Shown: piece after piece, positions 1 through 9,287 of the stretch
How the letters are laid out: each line of letters opens with the position of its first letter
Numbering within the stretch: the stretch's first letter is position 1
Source: Candidatus Gastranaerophilales bacterium
GTDB lineage: Bacteria; Cyanobacteriota; Vampirovibrionia; Gastranaerophilales; JANQFW01
Length of the DNA stretch: 39,899 nucleotides
Assembly: GCA_028280605.1 (NCBI GenBank)
Contig: JANQLL010000153.1
Span: 1-39,899 of the forward strand
Reading direction: 5' to 3'
The notes under the pieces: model-generated
What the model saw: only the letters and a program-made list of their open reading frames with translations
What the model was told of the DNA's origin: nothing
Database searches by the model: none
Program-made: the position numbers and the translations under genes

Positions 1-227
1 CTCATCAATTAAATTTCAGATTACTCTTTTCAGAGAATAGTTTATTTTATTAACTTTAACTCGATTTAATAATCTGAAAAGTATTTTAGTGGGAGTATAA
101 TTCTTTTTTAAGCTTTTATTAATTGAAACTGCTTGTTATAAATTTTAAACTATTCTTTTAAATTTTTTTAAGTATAATTTAACTAACTTACTAAATAATT
201 AACAAAAAGAAAGGGTTAATAATTAAA

Positions 228-1259
228 ATGTTAATTAATAAATCGCCATATGCACACAATCTTAAAAAGATTTGCCAAACCGGTAAAAAAACTCCTTTAC
301 AAACACAGCAGAAAAGCAGTTTAAATAACAACTCTGAGAGTAGTTTTTTAAGGCAAAATTTTAATAAGTACTTGGTAAATTTTACAGGCTTAGCCAGCCA
401 CGATGAAAAAATGATTGGAAAACTTACAGAAGATCAATTGGTACAAATTCATCAAGCTGCAAACAGAATTAAAAACAAAGATAGTGAGGAGATACTAGCT
501 TGTACTTATAATAGAGAAATCTGGTTTAAAAACCTAGGTAAGATTGGAACTACTACTGAAGCAAGTACCAATTATCAAAAAAACATTATTGATAAGCTTG
601 CTAGCGACAGAGAAGATAATTATCGACTTCCAGTGGCTGAGCTGGGTGCTATTTTACCTGTAGGCAGCAACAACGCACACCAACAAGCAATTTTCAATGC
701 CCTAACAAATAGTACAGATCCGGCAGGCAACTCATTAAGTGATAAAGCATTAAGGCGTTTAACCGATAAACCATTTAGCGACGACGGCACTTTCTCACCG
801 GCAGTACAAGAAATCTTCGATGGTATTAATAGTAATGAACCAAGCGTGCAAATATCATCTTTAAAAGATTTAAAAAATATTGCTTTGAAGGTAGGCTATA
901 TGACAACTAGAGAAAACCTCAAAGATCAAAATGGAGATGAACTAAAAACTAAAGCTGGAGATACTATACCTAAAACTATACTTACCAAAGTACTAGAAGA
1001 TGTGAAAAGTCTAAGGGAATCAACAGACAGCCCAGAAGTATTTACAGAAGCAATTATCGCACAAAAGGAACTGGAAGCAAAAGACGCTAATTTAAAAATC
1101 ATAAAAGGGTTATCTGTAGCATTACAAGATTTTAAAAATCTAGAAGAAGCTGACCTCACAAAGCTGCCAGATGATGCTACAAGCCTTGAAGGAGATGGAC
1201 TTTTAACCATTGACGATTGCAAGAAAATATTAAAACATGCAAGTTCTTACAAAAAATAG
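228..1259 (+). CDS. Hypothetical protein with N-terminal 'SPYAHNLKK...NKYLVNFTG' motif, probable helical/HEAT-like repeats
   Basis: 343-aa ORF with upstream AAAGAAAGGG RBS-like sequence; N-terminus matches that of the 1684..2358 ORF (PYAHNLKK / AYGHNLKK; NKYLVNFTG in both). Confidence 0.75.
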   Translation: MLINKSPYAHNLKKICQTGKKTPLQTQQKSSLNNNSESSFLRQNFNKYLVNFTGLASHDEKMIGKLTEDQLVQIHQAANRIKNKDSEEILACTYNREIWFKNLGKIGTTTEASTNYQKNIIDKLASDREDNYRLPVAELGAILPVGSNNAHQQAIFNALTNSTDPAGNSLSDKALRRLTDKPFSDDGTFSPAVQEIFDGINSNEPSVQISSLKDLKNIALKVGYMTTRENLKDQNGDELKTKAGDTIPKTILTKVLEDVKSLRESTDSPEVFTEAIIAQKELEAKDANLKIIKGLSVALQDFKNLEEADLTKLPDDATSLEGDGLLTIDDCKKILKHASSYKK

Positions 1260-1569
1260 ACCTTTAATAAAAAATCAAAAAGCTCTTATTTTAAAAAATC
1301 CTCTCTTAAGCATAATCCGGCTGAAGATGCGTATAATAAAGACCTTAGCTCAAGAGGCATTGGATAGCATAGCCCCTACAACTGATAGTGAAATGGTTAC
1401 AGATAACAATTTAAATGAAGGTAAAGTCACTGATAGCCTAAAAAGGACTAGATTCCAGGAAGGAAGTGAAATGTTAAATGATAGTTCTTCAAATGAATAT
1501 GATGAAGGTGAAATCATAGAGAAATTTAAAAAAATTAGAATCCACCATAAAATAAAATTAGCTTATTGA
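1260..1569 (+). pseudogene. Possible decayed C-terminal extension of the preceding ORF (in-frame stop plus frameshift)
   Basis: Reading through TAG at 1257-1259 gives TFNKKSKSSYFKKSSLKHNPAEDAYNKDLSSRGIG*; protein-like acidic sequence then continues in another frame (ORF 1237..1569) with no RBS of its own. Confidence 0.3.
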
Positions 1570-1683
1570 CGTGTTAAATCTTAATTTTATAAAAATATTT
1601 AAAAAAGAATAACAACAAAGTTTTTTAGCTGACTTTAAAAAGTAGAACATATTAAAAGTTAAAGATAAGAGAGGGATAAAATT

Positions 1684-2358
1684 ATGATAATTAGAAGTCA
1701 AGCATACGGGCACAATTTAAAAAAGACTAATAAAAATCCTTTACAAAAGGTAAATGATAAAAAAATTGGTGTTAATTCCACGCCGTTTAGCAAGGCATAC
1801 TCTAATGCAAATAAATACCTTGTAAACTTTACAGGTGCAGACTTAAGTATAGAATGTGATCCTAATAAAGCAAAAGAATACTTGGAGCGCGGAACTAACA
1901 GCGATAAAATTCGTTCAATAAATACACTCCTAGGTCTTGCACAAGAAACTGACAATCAAGAGCACAAATTACAAATAGTAGATCATTTAACCAAAGAGGG
2001 GCAGGGGATTTATGATAACAATATACTGGTAAGAGTAGCGGCAATAGGAGGGCTTGGTGAAATAGTTCCTGGCTTAAACAATGAAAGCAAAAAAATAGAA
2101 GTTGTTAATCTTTTAGCTCCTGAAAGCCAAGAATTTTATAGTATGCATGAAACAGGATTAACTGAGCTAGATTTTAATGATATCCCTCAAACGGATGAAG
2201 AAGCCTCAATAGAAGCACTTGGAGAAATAGTCCCTACTATAAGAAGTGAGAAAAAGAGGCATGATATACAAGTTATGTTGCTTAAGGCTAGGGATCAGAA
2301 TAATGCGCCAAAAGAAGAAATAGATAAGGCTGTACAAAAAATAGCTGGTAGTTTTTAG
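1684..2358 (+). CDS. HEAT-like repeat protein, paralogue of the 228..1259 product
   Basis: 224-aa ORF; RBS 'gagaggg' upstream; repeats of the type VRVAAIGGLGEIVPGLNNESKKIEVVNLL / EASIEALGEIVPTIRSEKKRHDIQVMLL; N-terminal AYGHNLKK and NKYLVNFTG. Confidence 0.75.
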   Translation: MIIRSQAYGHNLKKTNKNPLQKVNDKKIGVNSTPFSKAYSNANKYLVNFTGADLSIECDPNKAKEYLERGTNSDKIRSINTLLGLAQETDNQEHKLQIVDHLTKEGQGIYDNNILVRVAAIGGLGEIVPGLNNESKKIEVVNLLAPESQEFYSMHETGLTELDFNDIPQTDEEASIEALGEIVPTIRSEKKRHDIQVMLLKARDQNNAPKEEIDKAVQKIAGSF

Positions 2359-2543
2359 TATTGTTTATTAAATAAAAAAGATTAATTCTTATGCTTGTGT
2401 TAGGATACTTTATAAATAAATGTAAAATTGTAGTTTGTATTAGTTAATTAATTTTTGTTTATATTATAATATATTTGATTATAGATTGTTTTTTTATCAA
2501 AATGATCGAAATTAAATTTTAACCAGAAAGATATAATCACATT

Positions 2544-3371
2544 ATGAAAAAAACTATATTAACTTTGTGGATCGCAGGATTAATACTATTATCACAAGCA
2601 CATGCAAAAGAGGTTGCCTTTAGCACAGAAAACCTGCCAAAAAATGACTTTACATTAAAAGGTTCAGTTCAGGATAACCTGGAATTTGAGTCTGACATAA
2701 TCGAATTTAAAAGAAACAGCGAAGAAGATTATACTTTAAAAAACTTTGAACTGGAAAGCTCCAAGTCTTTAAAGTTAAATGAAATAAAATTAAGTAACCT
2801 GGATGAACTGGTTATAAAAGATAGAAAAAAAGTTGTCGATACAAAAGAACGACTAAGAAAAGCAACCACTTTTTTACTATTAGGCAGTTTGTCAGTTTCT
2901 AGCAGTGTTGAGCGCTCAATTGGAGCAAATAGAGCTGATGGTCGTTTAGCATCGAATTTCAAAAATCCTATAAAAAGCTTAAAAGAAGGCTACAAAGCTG
3001 ATGATAACGAATTTTTAATTAATTATGTAGGGCACCCGTTAGAATTCTTTTTGTTGACTAATTATTTTAAAGCTTCAGGAGCAAGTAATAAAGAAGCCTT
3101 TTTAATTGCGCAATTTACAAATTTTACATGGGAATTCATATGCGAAGGTAACTATGTTGCTCCTTCTCCAAAGGATTTAGTTACAGATACAATCGGTAGT
3201 TTAGCAGGTATATATGTTTATAATAAATTTCTTGGCAAACATGCCGATTTTACCTATAATAAACTGAATCAATTAGGTGAAAAATATGAAATGAATATAG
3301 AGCCGGATATAAAATATAATTCAAGGACACGAGGAATGGTTCTGGCGGCTAAGTTTAAAAAGAAAATATAA
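2544..3371 (+). CDS. Exported protein with DUF3943-like segment
   Basis: Signal peptide MKKTILTLWIAGLILLSQAHA; segment INYVGHPLEFFLLTNYFKASGASNKEAFLIAQFTNFTWEFICEGNYVAPSPKDLVTDTIGSLAG resembles the DUF3943 family (recalled, not searched). Confidence 0.55.
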   Translation: MKKTILTLWIAGLILLSQAHAKEVAFSTENLPKNDFTLKGSVQDNLEFESDIIEFKRNSEEDYTLKNFELESSKSLKLNEIKLSNLDELVIKDRKKVVDTKERLRKATTFLLLGSLSVSSSVERSIGANRADGRLASNFKNPIKSLKEGYKADDNEFLINYVGHPLEFFLLTNYFKASGASNKEAFLIAQFTNFTWEFICEGNYVAPSPKDLVTDTIGSLAGIYVYNKFLGKHADFTYNKLNQLGEKYEMNIEPDIKYNSRTRGMVLAAKFKKKI

Positions 3372-3519
3372 AACAAAGAAATCTTCCTTTTTTGCAATCA
3401 AAAAGCAAAACAGGCACAATTATTATTCTTTGGTGGAAACAAAATTAAAATGCAAATAAGCTCTCTAATAAAAAATAAAAAATTTATTTTTGTTAATAAT
3501 TATAAATTAAGCAACCTAA

Positions 3520-3642
3520 AAGTTAAATCCTGATTTTGAATCAAATATAAGTTTATCTTTGGACGAACTCGATGCTAAATTGCCAGAGTCACCATATAAA
3601 CAAGAAGTTTTAGGGCATATTGACAGATTAAAATCAAGCTAA
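3520..3642 (+). pseudogene. Short C-terminal gene remnant (KLNPDFESNISLSLDELDAKLPESPYKQEVLGHIDRLKSS*)
   Basis: Open frame after TAA 3517-3519 with no start codon; protein-like composition in an otherwise noncoding 980-bp gap. Confidence 0.35.
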
Positions 3643-3660
3643 CTACTTGCTAGCTTGATT
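3632..3660. repeat. Perfect 10-bp inverted repeat (AATCAAGCTA-N9-TAGCTTGATT) at the junction of the two convergent remnants
   Basis: Read directly; spans both stop codons; no clear T-tract. Confidence 0.5.
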
Positions 3661-3786
3661 CAAAAGCCTACTTAATTGTTTAAAATCCGTATTCCGGTCT
3701 TTTCTATTTTTCTTCTTAAATCTTTCTTTACTACTTGTTGTTTTATCACTTATACATTGCCGGATTTCTTTGAGAATTAATGTTAC
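3643..3786 (-). pseudogene. Short C-terminal gene remnant (VTLILKEIRQCISDKTTSSKERFKKKNRKDRNTDFKQLSRLLNQASK*)
   Basis: 47-codon open frame on the minus strand with no start codon, abutting the plus-strand remnant tail to tail. Confidence 0.35.
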
Positions 3787-4350
3787 CTACTTATTTATTA
3801 AATTTAAAATTCACTTATCCTAATAATTCATAACCTACAGACATACCAAAATTTCTACTTGTTATATAGTTTATACAGTCACATTAAATTTGTCCTCCAG
3901 TAATATTATATCCAAAAATTAGTCACACTTTTATTTATTTATTATATTTTAGTTCGCATTTTAAACCTTTTATCTTCTTAATGATTCCTGGGCTGTACTA
4001 TTTCTATCTTATATTTATATAAACGAAAATAATTTGAAAAAATTGCCCTTTTATTTGAAAAAATTTGAAAAATTATAAAAGGATTAATTCTAAGCTTTTA
4101 TAATTTTAACCATAAAGTGAATTTTCTAAAGTGAAATATTTTGATTTATTAGTTTGATAGTATACCAATTTAAAATACTTTATACTTTTAGGATTATTCA
4201 ATCCAGTTATATCAGGTGAAATAGACTATACTCTAGAACAGTAATGTAAAACTTGATTATTGAGCAGTATAAATATTTTTAAGTTCAAAAGTATTAAAAA
4301 TTTAATATTGTGTACTGTTAATTGTTTAGAAAATTAATAAGGGGAAAGTT

Positions 4351-5916
4351 ATGGCGACATTAATTGGAGATCTAGGTGAAAATACGATTATTGGTGGAAC
4401 AGAAAATGACTATATTGAAGGTAAAGAAGCTAATGATTGGCTAGAAGGCAAAGAAGGATTTGACACCTATAAGTATAATTTGGGTGACGGATATGACATA
4501 ATAGCTGATTCTGACAAACAAGGCAAGTTATTATTTGGTGAGGGAATTACAAGAGATAATCTTTTATTTATTAAAGATAACAATGATCTTGTAATCAAGG
4601 TAAATCACTGTAAAGGTAAAGTCACGTTTAAAGATGCCTTTCTTTTTGATATAAAAGATCATGCCGGATATATAATGTTTGCAGATGGATCTATTTTAAC
4701 AGCACCTGAAATTGAAAACCTAATATGTGCTACCCAGCTTATTTATGGCTCGGATGAACCTGAAACAATCTATGGTACAGCTCAAAACGATTATATTGAT
4801 TCTTTGGACGGTAAAGACAAAGTCTATGGCGGTTTAGGTAATGATATAATACACACCTGCAAGAAAGATGACTATCTGGATGGTGGACCCGGAAAAGATT
4901 TTTTACAGGGTTGCGCTGGAAATGATACTTATATTGTTGATAACTTTGGAGATATCGTTGATGAATGGCCTGGTTGGGATATCGATACCGTGTATTCTTA
5001 TGTAGATCACACCCTTGCTGACAATGTGGAAAATTTATATTTAATGGCCAGTGCCAGAAAAGCAATGGGCAACTCTTCTAATAACAATATTTACGGGAAT
5101 GAACAGGATAATTTTTTGCATGGCAATGAAGGTGATGATGTAATTCATGCTAAAGATGGCAATGATACAATTATTGGATGCTATGGTGATGATGAGATGC
5201 ATGGCGGCAAAGGTGCTGATAGTATGATTGGCTACGATGGTGATGACTTGTACGTAGTTGATAATTTTGGAGATAAAGTAGTTGAAGCTGTTGGCGGTGG
5301 TAATGATACCGTATATGCCTCTGTTGATCATAAACTTGCCGATAATGTCGAAAATTTAACATTAAAAGACACAGCTATTACGGCAATTGGCAATTCACAG
5401 AATAATCTTATCTATGGAAATGATCAAAACAACTACGTTAATGCTGGTGCCGGCAATGACAAAATATATGATTATGTAGGTGATGATACTATTCGCGGAT
5501 GTAGAGGCGATGATGAAATCTATGATTATGGTGGCAGTGACGTTTTTGAAATCTGTGCGTGTGCTGGTAAAGATACTATATATAACGAAGATAAAAGTAC
5601 AGGAGACTATGATGTAATCCGACTTGTGGGTAACATAAATAAAGATCAAATTGCCTTTTGTGAAAATGATTCAGATCTTATGATACGCTACAATCGAGGG
5701 CATGAAGTTGTAGTGAAGGACTATAAAAATCCTGCAAAAAGAATTGAACGGCTTGAACTAGCTAAAGATGGCAGTTATTTAACACCTTCTGATGTTAATT
5801 CAATCGTAAATGACTTGTCAGCATATCAAGCTGATGCCGGTGTTCAATTTGATAATGCAGAACAAGTTGCTCATAATCCTGATGCAATGAATATGATCGC
5901 AGCGTATTGGAACTAA
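4351..5916 (+). CDS. RTX / hemolysin-type calcium-binding repeat protein, probably secreted by a type I system
   Basis: Repeated GGxGxDxxx nonapeptide-like units (YGGLGNDII, LDGGPGKDFLQG, HGGKGADSMIGYDGDDLYVVDNFGD); no N-terminal signal peptide; RBS 'aaggggaaag'. Confidence 0.85.
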   Translation: MATLIGDLGENTIIGGTENDYIEGKEANDWLEGKEGFDTYKYNLGDGYDIIADSDKQGKLLFGEGITRDNLLFIKDNNDLVIKVNHCKGKVTFKDAFLFDIKDHAGYIMFADGSILTAPEIENLICATQLIYGSDEPETIYGTAQNDYIDSLDGKDKVYGGLGNDIIHTCKKDDYLDGGPGKDFLQGCAGNDTYIVDNFGDIVDEWPGWDIDTVYSYVDHTLADNVENLYLMASARKAMGNSSNNNIYGNEQDNFLHGNEGDDVIHAKDGNDTIIGCYGDDEMHGGKGADSMIGYDGDDLYVVDNFGDKVVEAVGGGNDTVYASVDHKLADNVENLTLKDTAITAIGNSQNNLIYGNDQNNYVNAGAGNDKIYDYVGDDTIRGCRGDDEIYDYGGSDVFEICACAGKDTIYNEDKSTGDYDVIRLVGNINKDQIAFCENDSDLMIRYNRGHEVVVKDYKNPAKRIERLELAKDGSYLTPSDVNSIVNDLSAYQADAGVQFDNAEQVAHNPDAMNMIAAYWN

Positions 5917-5952
5917 TAAATCCTAAATCTAAATTTTTTTAATCTGAATTTA

Positions 5953-5982
5953 TCTGACCATTGCTTTTTGCCTTTGGTCAGA
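5953..5982 (+). terminator. Hairpin downstream of the RTX gene
   Basis: TCTGACCA ... TGGTCAGA 8-bp perfect stem followed by 'catttattt'. Confidence 0.5.
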
Positions 5983-6093
5983 CATTTATTTAAAAAAATA
6001 AATAAAAAAACGATCCATTAAAAAAATGATTTTAATTTTTGCCCGTTAGATTCTATAATATAACTATAAATAATTTGAAGTTGCTGAACTGAT

Positions 6094-6990
6094 ATGTCAA
6101 AAATTATTCTTACTGAAAAAAGAAATCCAAATTCGCTTAATATTGATATGCTCTCATCTAAAGAAATTGTTGAGATTATCAACAATGAAGATGAATTAGT
6201 TGCTAAAAGCGTAAAAGAAGAAATTGATCAAATTGCTAAAGCTGTTGATCTAATAGAAAATAGCTTTTTAAAAAGTGGAAGCCTGTTATATTTCGGCGCT
6301 GGAACAAGTGGCAGACTTGGAGTCTTGGATGCATCTGAATGTCCGCCAACTTTTGGTGTTAACTCAGATATGGTAAGAGGTTACATCGCTGGTGGAGATA
6401 AAGCACTTAGAACAGCTATAGAAGGAGCTGAAGACGATCTTGAAAAGGGAAAAGAAGACTTGATAAATACAGGTGCTAAAACAAATGACGTTATTGTTGG
6501 ATTATCGGCAAGCGGAAATGCTCCTTATGTGCTAGGTGTTTTAAAAAAGGCACAAGAATTAAATCTTAAAACTATTGGTGTAGCTTGTAATAAACAGGCA
6601 AAGCTTAAAGACTGCAGTGATGTTTTTATTTCTCCAGAAGTTGGTGAGGAAGTTATTACCGGCTCTACACGAATGAAGTCAGGTACTGCGCAAAAAATGG
6701 TTTTAAATATGCTCACTACAGCATCTATGATTAGGATTGGCAAAACTTATGAGAATTTAATGGTAGATTTACAACCAACAAATATAAAGTTAAAAGATCG
6801 TGCTATTAGAATAGTTGCTGAAATTGCAGATGTTGATTATAATATTGCGGAAAAAGCGCTTAAGACAACTGACTTTGGTGTAAAAACAGCTATAATTACT
6901 TTGTTATGTAATATTGAATACCAAGTAGCTAAAGAAGTACTTGAAAAAAATAACGGAAGAATTAGAGAATCATTGAAAAGTGCTAGATAA
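6094..6990 (+). CDS. murQ: N-acetylmuramic acid 6-phosphate etherase
   Basis: SIS-domain motifs FGAGTSGRLGVLDASECPPTFG and EVITGSTRMKSGTAQKMVLNML. Confidence 0.95.
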   Translation: MSKIILTEKRNPNSLNIDMLSSKEIVEIINNEDELVAKSVKEEIDQIAKAVDLIENSFLKSGSLLYFGAGTSGRLGVLDASECPPTFGVNSDMVRGYIAGGDKALRTAIEGAEDDLEKGKEDLINTGAKTNDVIVGLSASGNAPYVLGVLKKAQELNLKTIGVACNKQAKLKDCSDVFISPEVGEEVITGSTRMKSGTAQKMVLNMLTTASMIRIGKTYENLMVDLQPTNIKLKDRAIRIVAEIADVDYNIAEKALKTTDFGVKTAIITLLCNIEYQVAKEVLEKNNGRIRESLKSAR

Positions 6991-8155
6991 GAAATTGGAC
7001 AAGGTAAGCAAAAAACCTATTTATGTTGTGGGGTTAATGTCAGGAACATCAGTTGATGGCATTGATGCATGTGTTGTTAAAATATTTCCTGATTTATCAC
7101 ATGAGCTTATAACCGGAGATGTCATAGAATTTCCTTCAAAAATAAGAGAAAAAATTTTTAGTTTATTTGAAAAGAATGCTAGCGTAAGTGAGCTGTGTAA
7201 AATGAATTTTCTTTTGGGAGAGTGCTTTGCGGTTGCGGCTAAGAATATTATCAAGAAAGCCGGTTTAAAATATCAAGATATATCACTGATTGGATCTCAT
7301 GGTCAAACTATTATGCATTTGCCTGATGAAGCTAAGATAAATAATTTTAGTCAAAACAGTACGCTACAAATAGGAGAGCCATGTGTTATTGCAGAGCGAA
7401 TCGGCATTACAACTATTGCAGATTTTAGAGTAAGAGATATGGCGGCATGTGGAAATGGTGCACCTCTGGTTTGTTTTGCTGATGAAATCATGTTTAAAAA
7501 AGAGAACAAATACAGAGCTATACAAAACATAGGCGGAATATCAAATGTAACCGTATTAAGTCCGCATGTTGAGACATTTGCATTTGATTGTGGCCCTGGG
7601 AATGTATTGATAGATTATTTTATAAATAAATTTTTTGGGCAAAGTTATGATATTAATGGAGAGATTGCACTAAAGGGAAATGTTGATAATGATTGGCTTA
7701 ATAAACTATTGGAAGAACCCTATTTTTCTATTCCTCCCCCTAAAACAACGGGGCGAGAGTTATTTAGTACAAGCTACGCTGAAGAGATACTTAAATTTGC
7801 GCCTGAAGATCCATATGATATTGTTGCAACAATAACAGCATTTACGGCAAAGTCTATTCAAAAATCTTATGTGGATTTTATTTTTCCAAGAACACCAATA
7901 AACGAACTTATTATTGGTGGAGGTGGTGCTTTAAATCCGGCTATTATTAAGTTTTTAAATATCTATTTTGAAAGAAAGTTAAGAATCTTTACGCATGATG
8001 ATTATGGTATATCAAGCAATTATAAAGAAGCAATTGCTTTTGCTTTATTGGCTTATGCAACTTATTTTAATATAGAAAATAATGTACCTACTTGCACTGG
8101 AGCAAAAGGCAAAAGAGTTTTGGGCAAAATTATACCGGGAAATAACAAAATTTAA
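6980..8155 (+). CDS. anmK: Anhydro-N-acetylmuramic acid kinase (GTG start, overlaps murQ by 11 nt)
   Basis: VVGLMSGTSVDGIDACVV, SHGQTIMHLP, TTIADFRVRDMAACGNGAPLV, FDCGPGNVLID motifs. Confidence 0.95.
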   Translation: MLDKKLDKVSKKPIYVVGLMSGTSVDGIDACVVKIFPDLSHELITGDVIEFPSKIREKIFSLFEKNASVSELCKMNFLLGECFAVAAKNIIKKAGLKYQDISLIGSHGQTIMHLPDEAKINNFSQNSTLQIGEPCVIAERIGITTIADFRVRDMAACGNGAPLVCFADEIMFKKENKYRAIQNIGGISNVTVLSPHVETFAFDCGPGNVLIDYFINKFFGQSYDINGEIALKGNVDNDWLNKLLEEPYFSIPPPKTTGRELFSTSYAEEILKFAPEDPYDIVATITAFTAKSIQKSYVDFIFPRTPINELIIGGGGALNPAIIKFLNIYFERKLRIFTHDDYGISSNYKEAIAFALLAYATYFNIENNVPTCTGAKGKRVLGKIIPGNNKI

Positions 8156-8263
8156 CTTTATTAATATAAATAAAGTAATGAAATTTTAGTAAAATTTGAT
8201 AACATGGTTATATAATCTCATTTGTTTTTTTTATATTAATAAACTAAGAAAGTTGTTAGTGGA

Positions 8264-9148
8264 ATGGTTTGTAAAATTATAAAAAAAAGTATTGTGTGTC
8301 TACTAGTTGTGATTGCTTCGTTTTTCATTTTTTTAGAAAACTTAAGAGCAAAAGAACAGCAAAAAGATGAGAAACATAAAGTTGAGCCCATTGAGTTAGA
8401 AGTTGAAACAGCTGATCAATTCTACATATCAGCTGATTTGTATATACCGCCTAAAATGACTTATGAAAAAAGAGCTCCATTAATAATATTATTGCACTCT
8501 CTTGGCAAATCCAAATTATACTGGGAGAATCTTCATGAACACTTTTTGGAAATGGGTATTGCTGTACTGGTTATGGATTTAAGAGGACATGGAAGAAGTG
8601 TTATCAATAAAAAGAGAAAAAGATATTGGCAAAATTTTGAAGACAGCGAATTTTTAAAGTACCCCGAGGATTTAGATTCTGTAATAAAACATATACAACA
8701 AGAATATTTAGAAGTGAACACAAATAAGATAGCTATAATAGGTTCAAATATAGGAGCATCAACCGCAATATTATATGCAGAAAAGCATAGTAAAGAGGTT
8801 AAAACCTTAATTTTGCTAAGTCCAATCGTGGGTTATAAATCTGTTGAAATTAGAATACCTATAGTTGAGTACGGAGAGCACCCTGTTATGCTAATAACTG
8901 ACAAGCATAACAAGCCTTTTAGAAAATCTGTTGAAAATCTGGCAAAATATCTACAGGCTGAAAGGGATATATTGTATTATCCGCTTTGTGGTGATTGTAT
9001 GGATATTCTTAAAAGACAAAAAAGGCTTTTAAAATATGTAAAAAATTGGCTAAAAATGTACCTGCTAGCAGAGAGGAAAACAGACTCGAGCTCAAATACA
9101 CATATTAAAAAACCCACATATCATGTAAAACAAAAAAAGTCACACTAA
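8264..9148 (+). CDS. Exported alpha/beta-hydrolase-fold protein, predicted catalytically inactive
   Basis: N-terminal membrane/signal segment; PLIILLHSLGKSKLYWENLHEHFLEMGIAVLVMDLRGHGRS; nucleophile elbow reads GSNIG. Confidence 0.75.
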   Translation: MVCKIIKKSIVCLLVVIASFFIFLENLRAKEQQKDEKHKVEPIELEVETADQFYISADLYIPPKMTYEKRAPLIILLHSLGKSKLYWENLHEHFLEMGIAVLVMDLRGHGRSVINKKRKRYWQNFEDSEFLKYPEDLDSVIKHIQQEYLEVNTNKIAIIGSNIGASTAILYAEKHSKEVKTLILLSPIVGYKSVEIRIPIVEYGEHPVMLITDKHNKPFRKSVENLAKYLQAERDILYYPLCGDCMDILKRQKRLLKYVKNWLKMYLLAERKTDSSSNTHIKKPTYHVKQKKSH

Positions 9149-9164
9149 ATATGTTTTAAGTTAT

Positions 9165-9287
9165 TTAGCAGTTTGATTTGTTTTTACGTGATTTTAATTC
9201 TTTGTTTAGTACCCATAATAAAACAACAGCGGAACTAAATATTGTACCAATGCCAACAAAGGCTAATGCATAAATTAATGTATTCAT
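9165..9287 (-). CDS. Small single-TM protein (40 aa): MNTLIYALAFVGIGTIFSSAVVLLWVLNKELKSRKNKSNC
   Basis: Not in the ORF track; ATG preceded by GAGAAGG with 9-10 nt spacing (minus strand); hydrophobic stretch then basic tail. Confidence 0.65.
   Translation of the reverse strand: MNTLIYALAFVGIGTIFSSAVVLLWVLNKELKSRKNKSNC

Noticed and set aside
4020-4060. Similarity of 'TATATAAACGAAAATAATTTGAAAAAATTG' to the region near 35958-35988
   Set aside because: Both are A/T-rich low-complexity stretches; not convincing as a shared element without a statistical test.
4213-4225. 13-mer TCAGGTGAAATAG shared with 20214-20226, upstream of the RTX gene and rplS
   Set aside because: A 13-mer match between two places in 40 kb of AT-rich DNA is expected by chance; positions relative to starts differ.
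4739-5649. Minus-strand ORFs (4739..5065, 5041..5331, 5171..5362, 5395..5649) opposite the RTX gene
   Set aside because: By-products of the repetitive GAT/AAT-rich RTX coding sequence; low-complexity His/Ile/Tyr-rich translations and no RBS support.
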